The position numbers were made by a program, and so were the translations under genes. Of a stretch of 9,600 bases of DNA, positions 1 to 5,548 are shown in pieces; position 1 is the stretch's first letter, and each line of letters starts with the position of its first letter. The notes under the pieces are model-generated. The model was not told the origin of the DNA. It did not search any database and saw only the letters and a list, made by a program, of their open reading frames with translations. This DNA comes from an uncultured Mucispirillum sp. (GTDB lineage: Bacteria; Chrysiogenota; Deferribacteres; Deferribacterales; Mucispirillaceae), in NCBI GenBank assembly GCA_947177675.1, contig CAMWVK010000031.1:1-9600 (forward strand). The letters are read 5' to 3'.

Positions 1-273
1 AAATAAGACACTGACTATTAAAATCATATCATCATTACCATTATAGTATGCTAAAACAATGCTTCCTATAATAAATAATACAGGCATCAGAGTAATAATT
101 ATAAAATTTTTTATCCATATTTTATGCAGATTATCTATGCGGCATCTTGCACTGATATTTTCTTCTAACGAAACTTCTTTTTGACTATAAGACTTGTAAC
201 TGCTGGATTGGATTTTATACTGATGATTATATTCTGGCTTAAATAATTCCTTGTCTTTATTAAATATAGCCAT
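1..273 (-). CDS. Unrecognised membrane protein, N-terminal part (runs off the window)
   Basis: I do not recognise this gene. The minus strand is open from an ATG at 273 to the window edge, giving 91 codons with no stop; the C-terminus lies outside. Residues 1-55 are hydrophilic, rich in Lys, Ser, Tyr and Gln, and would be cytoplasmic. A hydrophobic segment follows at about 57-77, after basic residues (K51, K55), and a second hydrophobic stretch begins at about 83 (MILIVSVLF). This suggests at least two membrane helices. The ATG lies 1 nt after the cinA stop, with AAAGAGA about 8 nt upstream as a weak ribosome site, so it is probably translated by coupling as the last visible gene of the his-pgpA-cinA operon. 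No function can be assigned from what is visible. Confidence 0.6.
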   Translation of the reverse strand, partial: MAIFNKDKELFKPEYNHQYKIQSSSYKSYSQKEVSLEENISARCRIDNLHKIWIKNFIIITLMPVLFIIGSIVLAYYNGNDDMILIVSVLF

Positions 274-274
274 A

Positions 275-1492
275 TTAATTCTCTTTTATTGTATTTAAAA
301 GATAAAACAGTGCTTTTTTTGCACTTCTCATTCTAACCTGCTGTCTATCTCCGTTAAAAACATTTTTGGACACTGATACACCATTTTTACTGGCTGTCCC
401 AATATATACAAGCCCAACTGGTTTTGTATCAGTTGCTCCAAGCGGTCCTGCAATACCTGTAATAGATACAGAATAATCTGTTTGCATTAAATCTTTTACA
501 CCTTTTGCCATACAGGCTGCACATTCAGCACTTACTGCACCATGCTCTTTTAATATTTTTTCAGGCACTTTTAATACATGCTGCTTAACTGCATTATCAT
601 AGCTTACAACTGAACCCATAAATACATCTGATGCACCACTTATATTTGTAATATATTCTGATAATAAGCCGCCAGTGCAGCTTTCTGCAAAAGATATTGT
701 TTTGTTTCTTTCTCTTAATAAATCTATTATTAATTTTGCTTCATCTGTATTATTATCACCCAAATAATGTTCTTTAAAACTTGATGCTAATACCTGTGAA
801 ATGCTGTCTATTTCCTGATATTTATATCCTCTTAATTTAACTACAACCTTACCACTTCCTGCATTTATAATACATTCAGTATCGCTGCTTATTTTTAAAC
901 TTCTTATAACAGAATCAATATCTGATTCTGGTATAGATAAAAAATGTAAATCTTTATATATAATTTCTTTAAGAGAAAACTTCTCCTTTAATACTGGAAG
1001 AACATAATTTATGAACATAGTTTTCATTTCAGCAGGCACTCCCGGCATACATATAATATCTGCCCTGTTTAAATGCATACCAAAACCTAAAGCTGTGCCT
1101 TTTTCATTATGATACAGGCTGCAGGATATAGGAAGCCATGACTGATGCTCATGCTCTTTTCTAATTAAAACACCAGCTTTTTCCAGCCTTTCCTTCATGT
1201 GTTTATATGCTTTTTCATTAAGTGTAACTTCTACACCGCAGGCAGCTGCTAAACATTCTGCTGTTATATCATCAAAAGTAGGTCCTAAACCGCCAGTTGT
1301 AAGAATTACATCAAATTCTTTTGAAAGTGATTTAAAAAGGGAAACTATTTCTTCCCTGTTATCTTTAACTATCCGTATCATATCTGGTGCAGTGCCGTAA
1401 TGGGAAAGGGTATTCGCTATAAAAGCAGAATTAGTGTCAACAACACTTCCTTCTAACAGCTCTGAACCAATGCTTAATATACATGAACGCAT
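275..1492 (-). CDS. cinA: CinA: nicotinamide-nucleotide amidohydrolase with MoaB/MogA-like N-terminal domain
   Basis: Two-domain CinA protein of 405 residues, the usual length for the family. The N-terminal molybdopterin-binding-like domain (about 1-165) carries GGLGPTFDD at 67-75; in characterised relatives this domain has ADP-ribose pyrophosphatase activity. The C-terminal PncC domain (about 255-400) carries AESCTGG at 269-275, with the conserved serine, and TGIAGP at 345-350. It is expected to deamidate nicotinamide mononucleotide to nicotinate mononucleotide in cytoplasmic NAD salvage. The reading frame stays open to an ATG at 1519, but I chose the ATG at 1492. GGAG sits 9 nt upstream of it, the family begins at this point (MRSCILSIGSELL), and the longer start would overlap pgpA. 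It lies 16 nt after pgpA; a pgpA-cinA pair is common in bacteria. A direct role in DNA uptake should not be assumed from the name. Confidence 0.93.
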   Translation of the reverse strand: MRSCILSIGSELLEGSVVDTNSAFIANTLSHYGTAPDMIRIVKDNREEIVSLFKSLSKEFDVILTTGGLGPTFDDITAECLAAACGVEVTLNEKAYKHMKERLEKAGVLIRKEHEHQSWLPISCSLYHNEKGTALGFGMHLNRADIICMPGVPAEMKTMFINYVLPVLKEKFSLKEIIYKDLHFLSIPESDIDSVIRSLKISSDTECIINAGSGKVVVKLRGYKYQEIDSISQVLASSFKEHYLGDNNTDEAKLIIDLLRERNKTISFAESCTGGLLSEYITNISGASDVFMGSVVSYDNAVKQHVLKVPEKILKEHGAVSAECAACMAKGVKDLMQTDYSVSITGIAGPLGATDTKPVGLVYIGTASKNGVSVSKNVFNGDRQQVRMRSAKKALFYLLNTIKEN

Positions 1493-1501
1493 AAATTTAT
1501 A

Positions 1502-1505
1502 CTCC
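1502..1505 (-). promoter_or_regulatory. Ribosome binding site that fixes the cinA start
   Basis: GGAG on the minus strand, 9 nt before the ATG at 1492. Of the three in-frame ATGs (1519, 1507, 1492) only this one has a well-placed Shine-Dalgarno motif. Confidence 0.7.
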
Positions 1506-1508
1506 ATA

Positions 1509-1985
1509 TTATAATGCAATATTATAATATTCTAAAATCTTTATTACAATAAACCATACTGCAGCTGCATATAACCCTGCTGCAATATCATCAAGCATTA
1601 TACCCCAGCCGTTTTTTATTCTGTCAAAAAAATTAACTGGAAACGGCTTTAATATGTCAAAAAATCTAAATAGTATAAATCCTGCTAAAATATATATAAG
1701 CTTAAATGGAAAAATAATATAGAAAAGTAATAATCCTGCAACTTCATCTATTACAACACAGCCTGGGTCTTCAATACCAGAAACTAAAGAATATCTGCCA
1801 GAAACATAAACCCCTAATAAAAAGATAAATGCAAATACTGCAAACTTCCCATAAACTGGTAAAAATGTGCATAAAAACCCAGCAGGTATTGCCACAAGGC
1901 TTCCGAAAGTGCCCGGCATAAATGGGATTTTACCCATGTAAAAACCTGTTGCCAGCATATCAATTAATAATGGAATTTTTTTCAT
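1509..1985 (-). CDS. pgpA: Phosphatidylglycerophosphatase A
   Basis: Integral inner-membrane enzyme of 158 residues that dephosphorylates phosphatidylglycerophosphate to phosphatidylglycerol, the last step before cardiolipin formation. Family motifs are in order: PGTFGS at 24-29, the acidic DPGCVVIDEV at 73-82, RFFDILKPFP at 107-116, and the Asp pair in MLDD (130-133) followed by AAG. Several hydrophobic segments (about 28-63, 83-106 and 135-150) fit the expected membrane topology. The length is normal. The start lies 6 nt after the hisA stop, with AGG overlapping that stop about 9 nt before the ATG, so translation is likely coupled to hisA. The product would supply the substrate for the cardiolipin synthase encoded at the right end of the window, although the two are in opposite transcription units. 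Confidence 0.94.
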   Translation of the reverse strand: MKKIPLLIDMLATGFYMGKIPFMPGTFGSLVAIPAGFLCTFLPVYGKFAVFAFIFLLGVYVSGRYSLVSGIEDPGCVVIDEVAGLLLFYIIFPFKLIYILAGFILFRFFDILKPFPVNFFDRIKNGWGIMLDDIAAGLYAAAVWFIVIKILEYYNIAL

Positions 1986-1991
1986 ATTATT

Positions 1992-2711
1992 CTACCTTTG
2001 GTTAAAGACTTCTTCTAAATTTATTTTATTTTCGTATATCGCTTTACCTACAATGCAGCCTTTTATATTTTTATGGTCCATACTTCTTAAAAGTTTAATA
2101 TCATCAATTCCAGATACACCACCTGATGCAATTACTGGAAATATTGAATTATCTGCCACTTTTTTAATCTGCTCAACATTTATACCTGCAAGCATACCAT
2201 CTTTTTCTATATCTGTAAAAATCACACTGTCTATCTGACAGCTTTCATATCTTTTTATTACATCTAAAACTGATAGTGAGCTTTCCTCATACCAGCCCTC
2301 TGTAGCTGCCATCATATTTTTTGCATCAATTCCTAATATTATTTTATTTGGATATTTTTTTGCAGCAGCCTTTACAAATTCAGGATTTTTAACAGCAACT
2401 GTGCCAAGTATAGCATAGCTTACACCCATATCCATATAAGCATCAAGGCGGGACATATCTCTAATACCGCCGCCTACTTCTATCTGCAGTTTTGATTTTT
2501 CTACTACTTCTTTTATAATATTAAAGTTTTGGTTTTCACCTGTTCTTGCACCATTTAAATCTACAATATGCAGCCTTTCTACACCAAGCTCTGCAAACAT
2601 TAATGCAACATCCCTAGGGTCATGACCGTATTCCGTTGCATCTTCCATAATACCTTTTGTAAGTCTTACAACTTTCTCATCAAGCAAATCAATAGCTGGT
2701 ATAATTATCAT
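1992..2711 (-). CDS. hisA: HisA: ProFAR isomerase (phosphoribosylformimino-AICAR-phosphate isomerase)
   Basis: Cytoplasmic (beta/alpha)8 barrel of 239 residues catalysing the Amadori rearrangement of ProFAR to PRFAR in histidine biosynthesis. The expected catalytic Asp pair is D8 (PAIDL) and D129 (GIDAK). Phosphate-binding glycine motifs are visible in both half-barrels: GGGIR at 80-84, and SGGVS at 196-200 with VGKAIYE at 221-227. TDIEKDG lies at 166-172. The frame continues upstream to an ATG at 2801 inside hisH, but the 30 extra residues look nothing like a HisA N-terminus. The ATG at 2711 gives the canonical MIIIPAIDL start and has GAGG 8 nt upstream. It follows hisH by 19 nt. In many bacteria hisF comes next; here pgpA does. 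Confidence 0.97.
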   Translation of the reverse strand: MIIIPAIDLLDEKVVRLTKGIMEDATEYGHDPRDVALMFAELGVERLHIVDLNGARTGENQNFNIIKEVVEKSKLQIEVGGGIRDMSRLDAYMDMGVSYAILGTVAVKNPEFVKAAAKKYPNKIILGIDAKNMMAATEGWYEESSLSVLDVIKRYESCQIDSVIFTDIEKDGMLAGINVEQIKKVADNSIFPVIASGGVSGIDDIKLLRSMDHKNIKGCIVGKAIYENKINLEEVFNQR

Positions 2712-2719
2712 CTTTATAA

Positions 2720-2723
2720 CCTC
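2720..2723 (-). promoter_or_regulatory. Ribosome binding site that fixes the hisA start
   Basis: GAGG on the minus strand, 8 nt before the ATG at 2711, located between the hisH stop and hisA. It supports the short 239-residue HisA over the longer open frame. Confidence 0.7.
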
Positions 2724-2730
2724 ATAATAC

Positions 2731-3345
2731 TTATAAATTACAAAAATTTTCCAGCAGTTTAAGCCCTGCATGCTGGCTTTTTTCTGGGTGGAACTGCACA
2801 CCTGTTATATTCTCATACGAAACGGCAGAAACAAAATCTATGCCGTAGTTAGTTTTTCCCTGTATATTTTTTTCATTGATACATTCGCCATAAAAAGAGT
2901 GGACAAAATAAAAATAAGAATCCTGCTTAATATTTTTAAATACTGGATGATTTTCTTTAAAATAAACACTGTTCCAGCCAGTATGTGGTATTTTCATACC
3001 TTTATTTATAAGTTCATCAGGAAATCTTTTAACTACACCTTTTATATATCCAAGTCCATCATGCACACCAAATTCATAACTTTTTTCAAAAAGTGCCTGC
3101 ATACCTATACATATTCCTAAAAATGGATTGCCTTTCTGAATAAATTCATCAACTGCTGAAACAAGCCCATGTTTTTTCATACCTGCCATACAGTCCCCAA
3201 ATGCACCATTGCCGGGAAAAACTATATGGCTTGCTTTTCTAACTATCTCTGCATCAGATGTGATTTCTGCTTTAAATCCAACATATTCTATGGATTTTTG
3301 AACACTGCGAAGATTACCGCCGCCAAAATCTATTATTGTAATCAT
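2731..3345 (-). CDS. hisH: HisH: glutamine amidotransferase subunit of imidazole glycerol phosphate synthase
   Basis: Class I glutamine amidotransferase of 204 residues that releases ammonia from glutamine and channels it to HisF, which converts PRFAR to IGP and AICAR. The catalytic triad is clear: Cys79 in the nucleophile elbow LGICIGMQ, and His186 and Glu188 in QFHPEKSQ. The N-terminus (MITIIDFGGGNLRSV) and IPHTGWN (119-125) are also typical. The oxyanion-region motif, usually PGVG, reads PGNG here (44-47). The start is 1 nt after the hisB stop. The nearest purine-rich motif (AAGGGA) is 13 nt or more upstream, so translation probably relies on coupling to hisB. The partner hisF is not in this window and must be encoded elsewhere if the pathway is complete. 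Confidence 0.97.
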   Translation of the reverse strand: MITIIDFGGGNLRSVQKSIEYVGFKAEITSDAEIVRKASHIVFPGNGAFGDCMAGMKKHGLVSAVDEFIQKGNPFLGICIGMQALFEKSYEFGVHDGLGYIKGVVKRFPDELINKGMKIPHTGWNSVYFKENHPVFKNIKQDSYFYFVHSFYGECINEKNIQGKTNYGIDFVSAVSYENITGVQFHPEKSQHAGLKLLENFCNL

Positions 3346-3346
3346 A

Positions 3347-3928
3347 TTATTCTATTATTCCCTTTGTAGACATTAATCGGTTATTTTCTATTGTTAATGC
3401 TTCTCTCAAAGCTCTTGCAAATGATTTAAATGCAGCTTCTGATACATGATGAGAATTACCGCCTTTATGTATAATAATATGCAGATTAATTTTTGCATTA
3501 TATGTAAATGCTCTGAAAAATTCTTCTATTAATTCCATATCAAAATCGCCGCATTTTTGTGATGAAAACTCTAAATTGTGTGCAAAATAAGGTCTGCCGC
3601 CAAAATCTATAACACATTCAACTAATGCTTCATCCATTGGCACTTTAAAAAAACCGTATCTTTTTATGCCTTTTTTATCGCCTGCAGCATTATAAAATGC
3701 CTGCCCTAAAAGTATGCCTGTATCTTCTACTGTATGGTGAAAATCTATATGTGTATCACCACTTGCTTTCACTTCAAGTCCAAATGAACCATGATGAGCA
3801 AAAAGTTCAAGCATATGGTCAAAAAAACCTATTCCTGTAGATATGCTGTAATCATCTTTTTCTAAATCTAAAGATATATCTATATGAGTTTCTTTTGTGT
3901 TTCGGCTGCTTTTAAACTGTCTTGCCAT
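3347..3928 (-). CDS. hisB: HisB: imidazoleglycerol-phosphate dehydratase (monofunctional)
   Basis: Manganese-dependent dehydratase of 193 residues converting imidazole glycerol phosphate to imidazole acetol phosphate. The two metal-binding histidine clusters and partner motifs are present: FFDHMLELFAHHG (35-47), DFHHTVEDTGI (62-72), VPMDEA (96-101) and HHVSEAAFKSFARA (160-173). The protein ends in the usual STKG tail. There is no N-terminal histidinol-phosphatase domain, so this is the monofunctional form and not the enterobacterial fusion. The ATG at 3928 has a good site, AGGTGA, just upstream. It is the first gene of the minus-strand operon, preceded by the divergent regulatory region, so its promoter should lie between 3929 and about 4080. 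Confidence 0.97.
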   Translation of the reverse strand: MARQFKSSRNTKETHIDISLDLEKDDYSISTGIGFFDHMLELFAHHGSFGLEVKASGDTHIDFHHTVEDTGILLGQAFYNAAGDKKGIKRYGFFKVPMDEALVECVIDFGGRPYFAHNLEFSSQKCGDFDMELIEEFFRAFTYNAKINLHIIIHKGGNSHHVSEAAFKSFARALREALTIENNRLMSTKGIIE

Positions 3929-4102
3929 TTAATCACCTAAAATATTTTTTCATATTCTATAATATATAGTAAAAAAAATAAAGTATTTTTATAACGGCTT
4001 TACATCCATTTTTATTTTAACCCTATTTTGAAACATTATATGCTGGTTTAAAATTTTTATATTAATATATCAATATGTTATTGAACTTGAAAAAAATTAT
4101 GC
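3929..4102. other. Very AT-rich upstream region of the his operon, left part of the divergent intergenic space
   Basis: No gene is visible on either strand. It should contain the minus-strand promoter for hisB. The best -10 I can see is a perfect TATAAT on the minus strand at 4040-4035, but no acceptable -35 lies 16-18 bp upstream of it. Closer TATTAT/TATAGA stretches at 3964-3956 also lack a -35. I see no T-box, histidine leader peptide or attenuator upstream of hisB. Confidence 0.4.
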
Positions 4103-4129
4103 TTGAAGAATATTTTTTTTTCTGATAAT
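4103..4129 (+). promoter_or_regulatory. Candidate sigma-70 promoter for the riboswitch-nrdBA transcript
   Basis: A -10 like GATAAT at 4124-4129 is preceded by TTGAAG at 4103-4108 with a 15-bp spacer, shorter than ideal. Initiation about 7 nt downstream (near 4136) would start the RNA almost exactly at the first paired base of the riboswitch P1 stem (4139), which is the main argument for it. An alternative is TTGAAA (4087-4092) with TATTTT (4111-4116), spacer 18. Confidence 0.4.
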
Positions 4130-4136
4130 AAATAAA

Positions 4137-4264
4137 TAGAGATAAGCGGAAGCAGGTGAGATGCCTGCACTGCCCCCGCAACTGTATGCTAGACAAAGCC
4201 CATTATGCCACTGATATTCGGGAAGGCGGGTAGAGGTTGAAAGCAAGTCAGGATATGCTTACTC
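4137..4264 (+). ncRNA. Cobalamin (B12) riboswitch aptamer
   Basis: Compact cobalamin aptamer recognised from its conserved blocks in order. A GCAGG/CCTGC stem (4152-4156 with 4164-4168) carries the GGTGAGATGCC T-loop type sequence. The hallmark CTGCCCCCGCAACTG follows at 4170-4184, then GCCACTG at 4207-4213, GGGAAGGC at 4220-4227, and the B12-box core AGTCAGGATA at 4246-4255. The closing P1 stem pairs 4139-4147 with 4257-4264, with one bulged A. At about 128 nt it is short but has all core parts. It lies upstream of and in the same direction as nrdBA, and it should reduce expression of that operon when adenosylcobalamin or a related cobalamin is bound. The family is well established; the exact ligand preference cannot be told by eye. 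Confidence 0.95.
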
Positions 4265-4272
4265 AATCTATT

Positions 4273-4285
4273 CTTCGGAGGGAAG
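4273..4285 (+). promoter_or_regulatory. Hairpin presenting GGAGG in its loop (putative P13/L13 of the riboswitch)
   Basis: CTTC (4273-4276) pairs with GAAG (4282-4285), leaving GGAGG as a five-base loop. It begins 9 nt after the end of P1. Cobalamin riboswitches are known to use a kissing contact between L5 in the aptamer and L13 in the expression platform. Here CGGAGG (4276-4281) can pair with CCCCCG of the aptamer (4173-4178) at five of six positions, with one A-C mismatch. The GGAGG is also an excellent Shine-Dalgarno sequence. The pairing is inferred from sequence only. Confidence 0.5.
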
Positions 4286-4288
4286 TCT

Positions 4289-4309
4289 ATGAGATACTAT
4301 CCTATTTAA
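4289..4309 (+). CDS. Possible six-codon leader peptide MRYYPI
   Basis: ATG at 4289 begins a six-codon frame that ends in TAA at 4307-4309. GGAGG (4277-4281) lies 7 nt upstream, the best Shine-Dalgarno arrangement in the window. The frame sits between the riboswitch aptamer and the inverted repeat that may terminate transcription. If the L13 hairpin hides the site when cobalamin is bound, this peptide would be made only without cobalamin. An ATG at a suitable distance could also arise by chance, because L13 must be G-rich to meet L5. Too short for any sequence-based proof of coding. Confidence 0.25.
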   Translation: MRYYPI

Positions 4310-4339
4310 CATTCTTTTTACACAACATATACACTCTTG

Positions 4340-4420
4340 ACTAACCAGACAGCAGTTATTTTTGCGTGCATTGACCTCGCCCGTATATATTATATTTATA
4401 AGTCTGTCTGGTTAGTTTTT
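4340..4420 (+). terminator. Perfect 13-bp inverted repeat with long loop and T-run: candidate riboswitch-controlled terminator
   Basis: The arms at 4340-4352 (ACTAACCAGACAG) and 4404-4416 are exact reverse complements and are followed by T residues (4416-4420 is TTTTT). Position and T-tract fit an intrinsic terminator acting in the riboswitch leader, 43 nt before nrdB. The 51-nt loop is much longer than usual for an intrinsic terminator, and I could not find a convincing antiterminator strand upstream (only AGTCT at 4285-4289 complements part of the left arm). It may instead be a protein operator or an invertible segment. Confidence 0.45.
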
Positions 4421-4458
4421 ATCATTTAGTATAAATATGTTATAAGGAAATAATTTTT

Positions 4459-5541
4459 ATGAAAAGTAAAATATTAGATATTTCTTTCAAACCAGAGAAA
4501 GAAAAAATTTTTTTTGGTGATTTTGGTCATTATATCCGCATAGATAATGTATCACATGAAATTGCAAGAAAGTTAAAAGAAGCCAGCGAAGGCAATACAT
4601 GGTTTACAAAAGAAATAGATTATAAATCTGACAAAGTCCGTTTTCAAAGCCTGCCAGAAAATGCAAAGCGGGCATTTAAACTTAATATTGCATACCAAAC
4701 ATTAATGGACAGCGGTGTTACAAGCGGGCTTAGTTTTGTAATGAGCAGAGTTATAACAAGCTCTATATGGAGTCTTTTATATGCAAGAATAGCAATAGAA
4801 GAAGCCATCCATGCAGAATCATATTCTTACGGCTTATCAGAAGTTTTTGGCCATGAAGCTGCTGCAACTTTAGATTTAGTTTACAATGATAACTTTGTAA
4901 AAAAGCGTATGGAAAAAGAATGTATGCTTTTTGAAAATGTTTCAGATTTATGTTTATCTGATGATAAATCTATTAATATTGAAGATAAAAAGAAAGCACT
5001 TTTAAGTCTGCTTTTAGGTATATATTATTTAGAGGGCATAAAGTTCCCTTTTTCTTTTTTAGTAACTTTTGTAATAAACAACAGCTATAATGATGTGATA
5101 ACAGGCTTTACTAAAACTATTAAGCTCATAGCCCATGATGAGCTGTCTGTCCATGTGGTAACTGGTAAAAACATTTTAAATATTTTGGCTCGTGATGAAA
5201 ATGAAGGTTTTAAGCATCTTTTTGATAACGGATTTTTCAAGAAAACTGCATTAAGCATAGCAAAAGAAGTTGTAAACCAAGAAATACAGTGGGCAAAATA
5301 TCTTTTTGATGATTATGAAGTGGCAGGCATAAACAGTCAAATATCAGAAAATTTTATAAAATACTGGGCAAATATCCGCTTAAAAGATATAGGTATCATA
5401 AACAACCCTTATATGAAAGAGGAAAAAACAGATATTATTGACTGGTTTAACAACTACAGAAATATTAACAAGCAGAATGCAGCATTACAGGAAACCTCAA
5501 ACACATCTTATCAAAAAGGTATATTAAAAAACGATTTATAG
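4459..5541 (+). CDS. nrdB: Class Ia ribonucleotide reductase, small (radical) subunit NrdB
   Basis: Ferritin-like di-iron subunit of 360 residues that houses the tyrosyl radical used by NrdA to reduce ribonucleoside diphosphates. Comparison with E. coli NrdB from memory places the iron ligands at D84, E115, H118 and E192, and the radical Tyr at Y122 (HAESY). Trp48, Phe196 and Phe200 also match functional positions, and Y351 near the C-terminus corresponds to E. coli Tyr356 in the radical-transfer path. The last ligand pair is odd: DELSVH gives E228-x3-H232, where E. coli has DEALH with x2. Start: ATG at 4459 with AAGGA 10 nt upstream. It is the first gene after the cobalamin riboswitch, and the nrdA start follows the stop by 7 nt. 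Placing nrdB before nrdA reverses the E. coli order. Confidence 0.95.
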   Translation: MKSKILDISFKPEKEKIFFGDFGHYIRIDNVSHEIARKLKEASEGNTWFTKEIDYKSDKVRFQSLPENAKRAFKLNIAYQTLMDSGVTSGLSFVMSRVITSSIWSLLYARIAIEEAIHAESYSYGLSEVFGHEAAATLDLVYNDNFVKKRMEKECMLFENVSDLCLSDDKSINIEDKKKALLSLLLGIYYLEGIKFPFSFLVTFVINNSYNDVITGFTKTIKLIAHDELSVHVVTGKNILNILARDENEGFKHLFDNGFFKKTALSIAKEVVNQEIQWAKYLFDDYEVAGINSQISENFIKYWANIRLKDIGIINNPYMKEEKTDIIDWFNNYRNINKQNAALQETSNTSYQKGILKNDL

Positions 5542-5548
5542 GTGTAAA

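Noticed and set aside
1493..1519. Longer CinA starting at 1519
   Set aside because: The nine extra residues do not match the family, the start would overlap pgpA, and only the internal ATG has a proper Shine-Dalgarno motif.
2712..2801. Longer HisA starting at 2801
   Set aside because: The extra 30 residues overlap the hisH coding end and do not resemble a HisA N-terminus; GAGG precedes the internal ATG.
2770..3120. A 116-codon open frame on the plus strand opposite hisH
   Set aside because: It lies wholly antisense to a well-supported hisH, encodes a low-complexity Phe/Ile/Tyr-rich product, and has no recognisable motif.
4371..4399. TTGACC with downstream TATATT as a cobalamin-independent nrdBA promoter inside the repeat loop
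   Set aside because: The spacer to TATATT is only 14 bp, and 16-18 bp spacing gives poor -10 matches (TATTTA or worse).
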